From CAXMST01 sp964196325 (GTDB lineage Bacteria > Actinomycetota > Thermoleophilia > Solirubrobacterales > 70-9), in assembly GCA_964196325.1 (NCBI GenBank), contig CAXMST010000077.1, positions 1-5,751 on the forward strand: a DNA stretch of 5,751 nt, in the 5' to 3' direction. The notes below the pieces were generated by a model. That model was given only the letters and a program-made list of their open reading frames with translations, had not been told where the DNA came from and did not search any database. This document shows, piece after piece, positions 5,485-5,751 of the stretch; position 1 is the first letter of the stretch; each line of letters starts with the position of its first letter. A program made the position numbers and the translations under genes.

Positions 5485-5751
5485 ATGAGCGACTACGACT
5501 ACGTGATCGTCGGTGCCGGCTCCGCCGGATGCTTGCTGGCGGCGCGCCTCAGCGAGGACCCGAACGTGCAGGTCCTGTTGATCGAGGCCGGCGGCAAGGA
5601 CCGCTCCCCAAAGATCAAGATCCCGGCCGCCTTCGCCCAGCAGTTTCAGACCAAGCTCGACTGGGACTACCGGACCGAGCCCGAGCCAGGCTGCGCCGAC
5701 CGGCGAATCTACATCCCGCGCGGCAAGAGCCTCGGCGGCTCGAGCTCGATG
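5485..5751 (+). CDS. GMC-family FAD-dependent oxidoreductase (choline/alcohol dehydrogenase-like), N-terminal part
   Basis: The first 89 codons of a gene that runs off the window. The N-terminus MSDYDYVIVGAGSAG carries the FAD-binding GxGxxG (10-15), followed by a glutamate for the FAD ribose at E34 in LLIEAGG. The DWDYRTEPEPG segment and PRGKSLGGSSSM (78-89), the first GMC signature, are also present. Full family members run about 500-550 residues and oxidise alcohols such as choline, glucose or polyethylene glycol; the substrate here cannot be told from this part. It is transcribed divergently from the GT-PHP gene and shares its 70-base upstream region, so the two may share a regulator. Confidence 0.93.
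   Translation, partial: MSDYDYVIVGAGSAGCLLAARLSEDPNVQVLLIEAGGKDRSPKIKIPAAFAQQFQTKLDWDYRTEPEPGCADRRIYIPRGKSLGGSSSM

Overview
The window is very GC-rich (high third-position G+C, several GTG starts, and long spurious antisense reading frames). Together with a PimA-like glycosyltransferase fold, a luciferase-like flavin/F420-type oxidoreductase and a GMC oxidoreductase, this suggests a high-GC actinobacterium. A Thermoleophilia/Solirubrobacterales-type lineage is my best guess, inferred from style and gene content only. No rRNA, tRNA, CRISPR array or insertion sequence was seen.

Layout. Positions 1-33 look like the last ten codons of an upstream plus-strand gene. Then comes a plus-strand pair: an RlmD/RumA-type 23S rRNA m5U methyltransferase (58-1440), followed with a 4-base GTGA overlap by a compact luciferase-like monooxygenase family protein (1437-2240). 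These converge on a minus-strand cluster of three genes, read right to left. The first is a 672-residue fusion of a PimA-like GT4 glycosyltransferase domain and a PHP phosphoesterase domain (5414-3396). The second, 19 bases later, is a uracil-DNA-glycosylase-superfamily Fe-S protein with an altered active site (3376-2723). The third, after 50 bases that include a small hairpin, is a three-helix membrane protein of unknown function (2672-2250). A 70-base divergent region (5415-5484) separates this cluster from the start of a GMC-family FAD oxidoreductase (5485 to the window end).

Most interesting is the minus-strand cluster. Its first gene joins a glycosyltransferase fold that has lost both glutamates of the EX7E motif to a PHP domain whose metal-binding residues all appear intact. 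Its second gene keeps four candidate [4Fe-4S] cysteines of family-4 UDGs but lacks both canonical catalytic motifs. Both look like enzyme folds put to a new use, and their close spacing suggests a shared role, possibly on a nucleic-acid or phosphorylated substrate (inference). The divergent region carries a perfect 8-bp inverted repeat with a 32-bp centre-to-centre distance. One arm abuts a -10-like box placed so that the fusion gene's mRNA could be leaderless, so the repeat is a candidate operator or hairpin controlling both directions.
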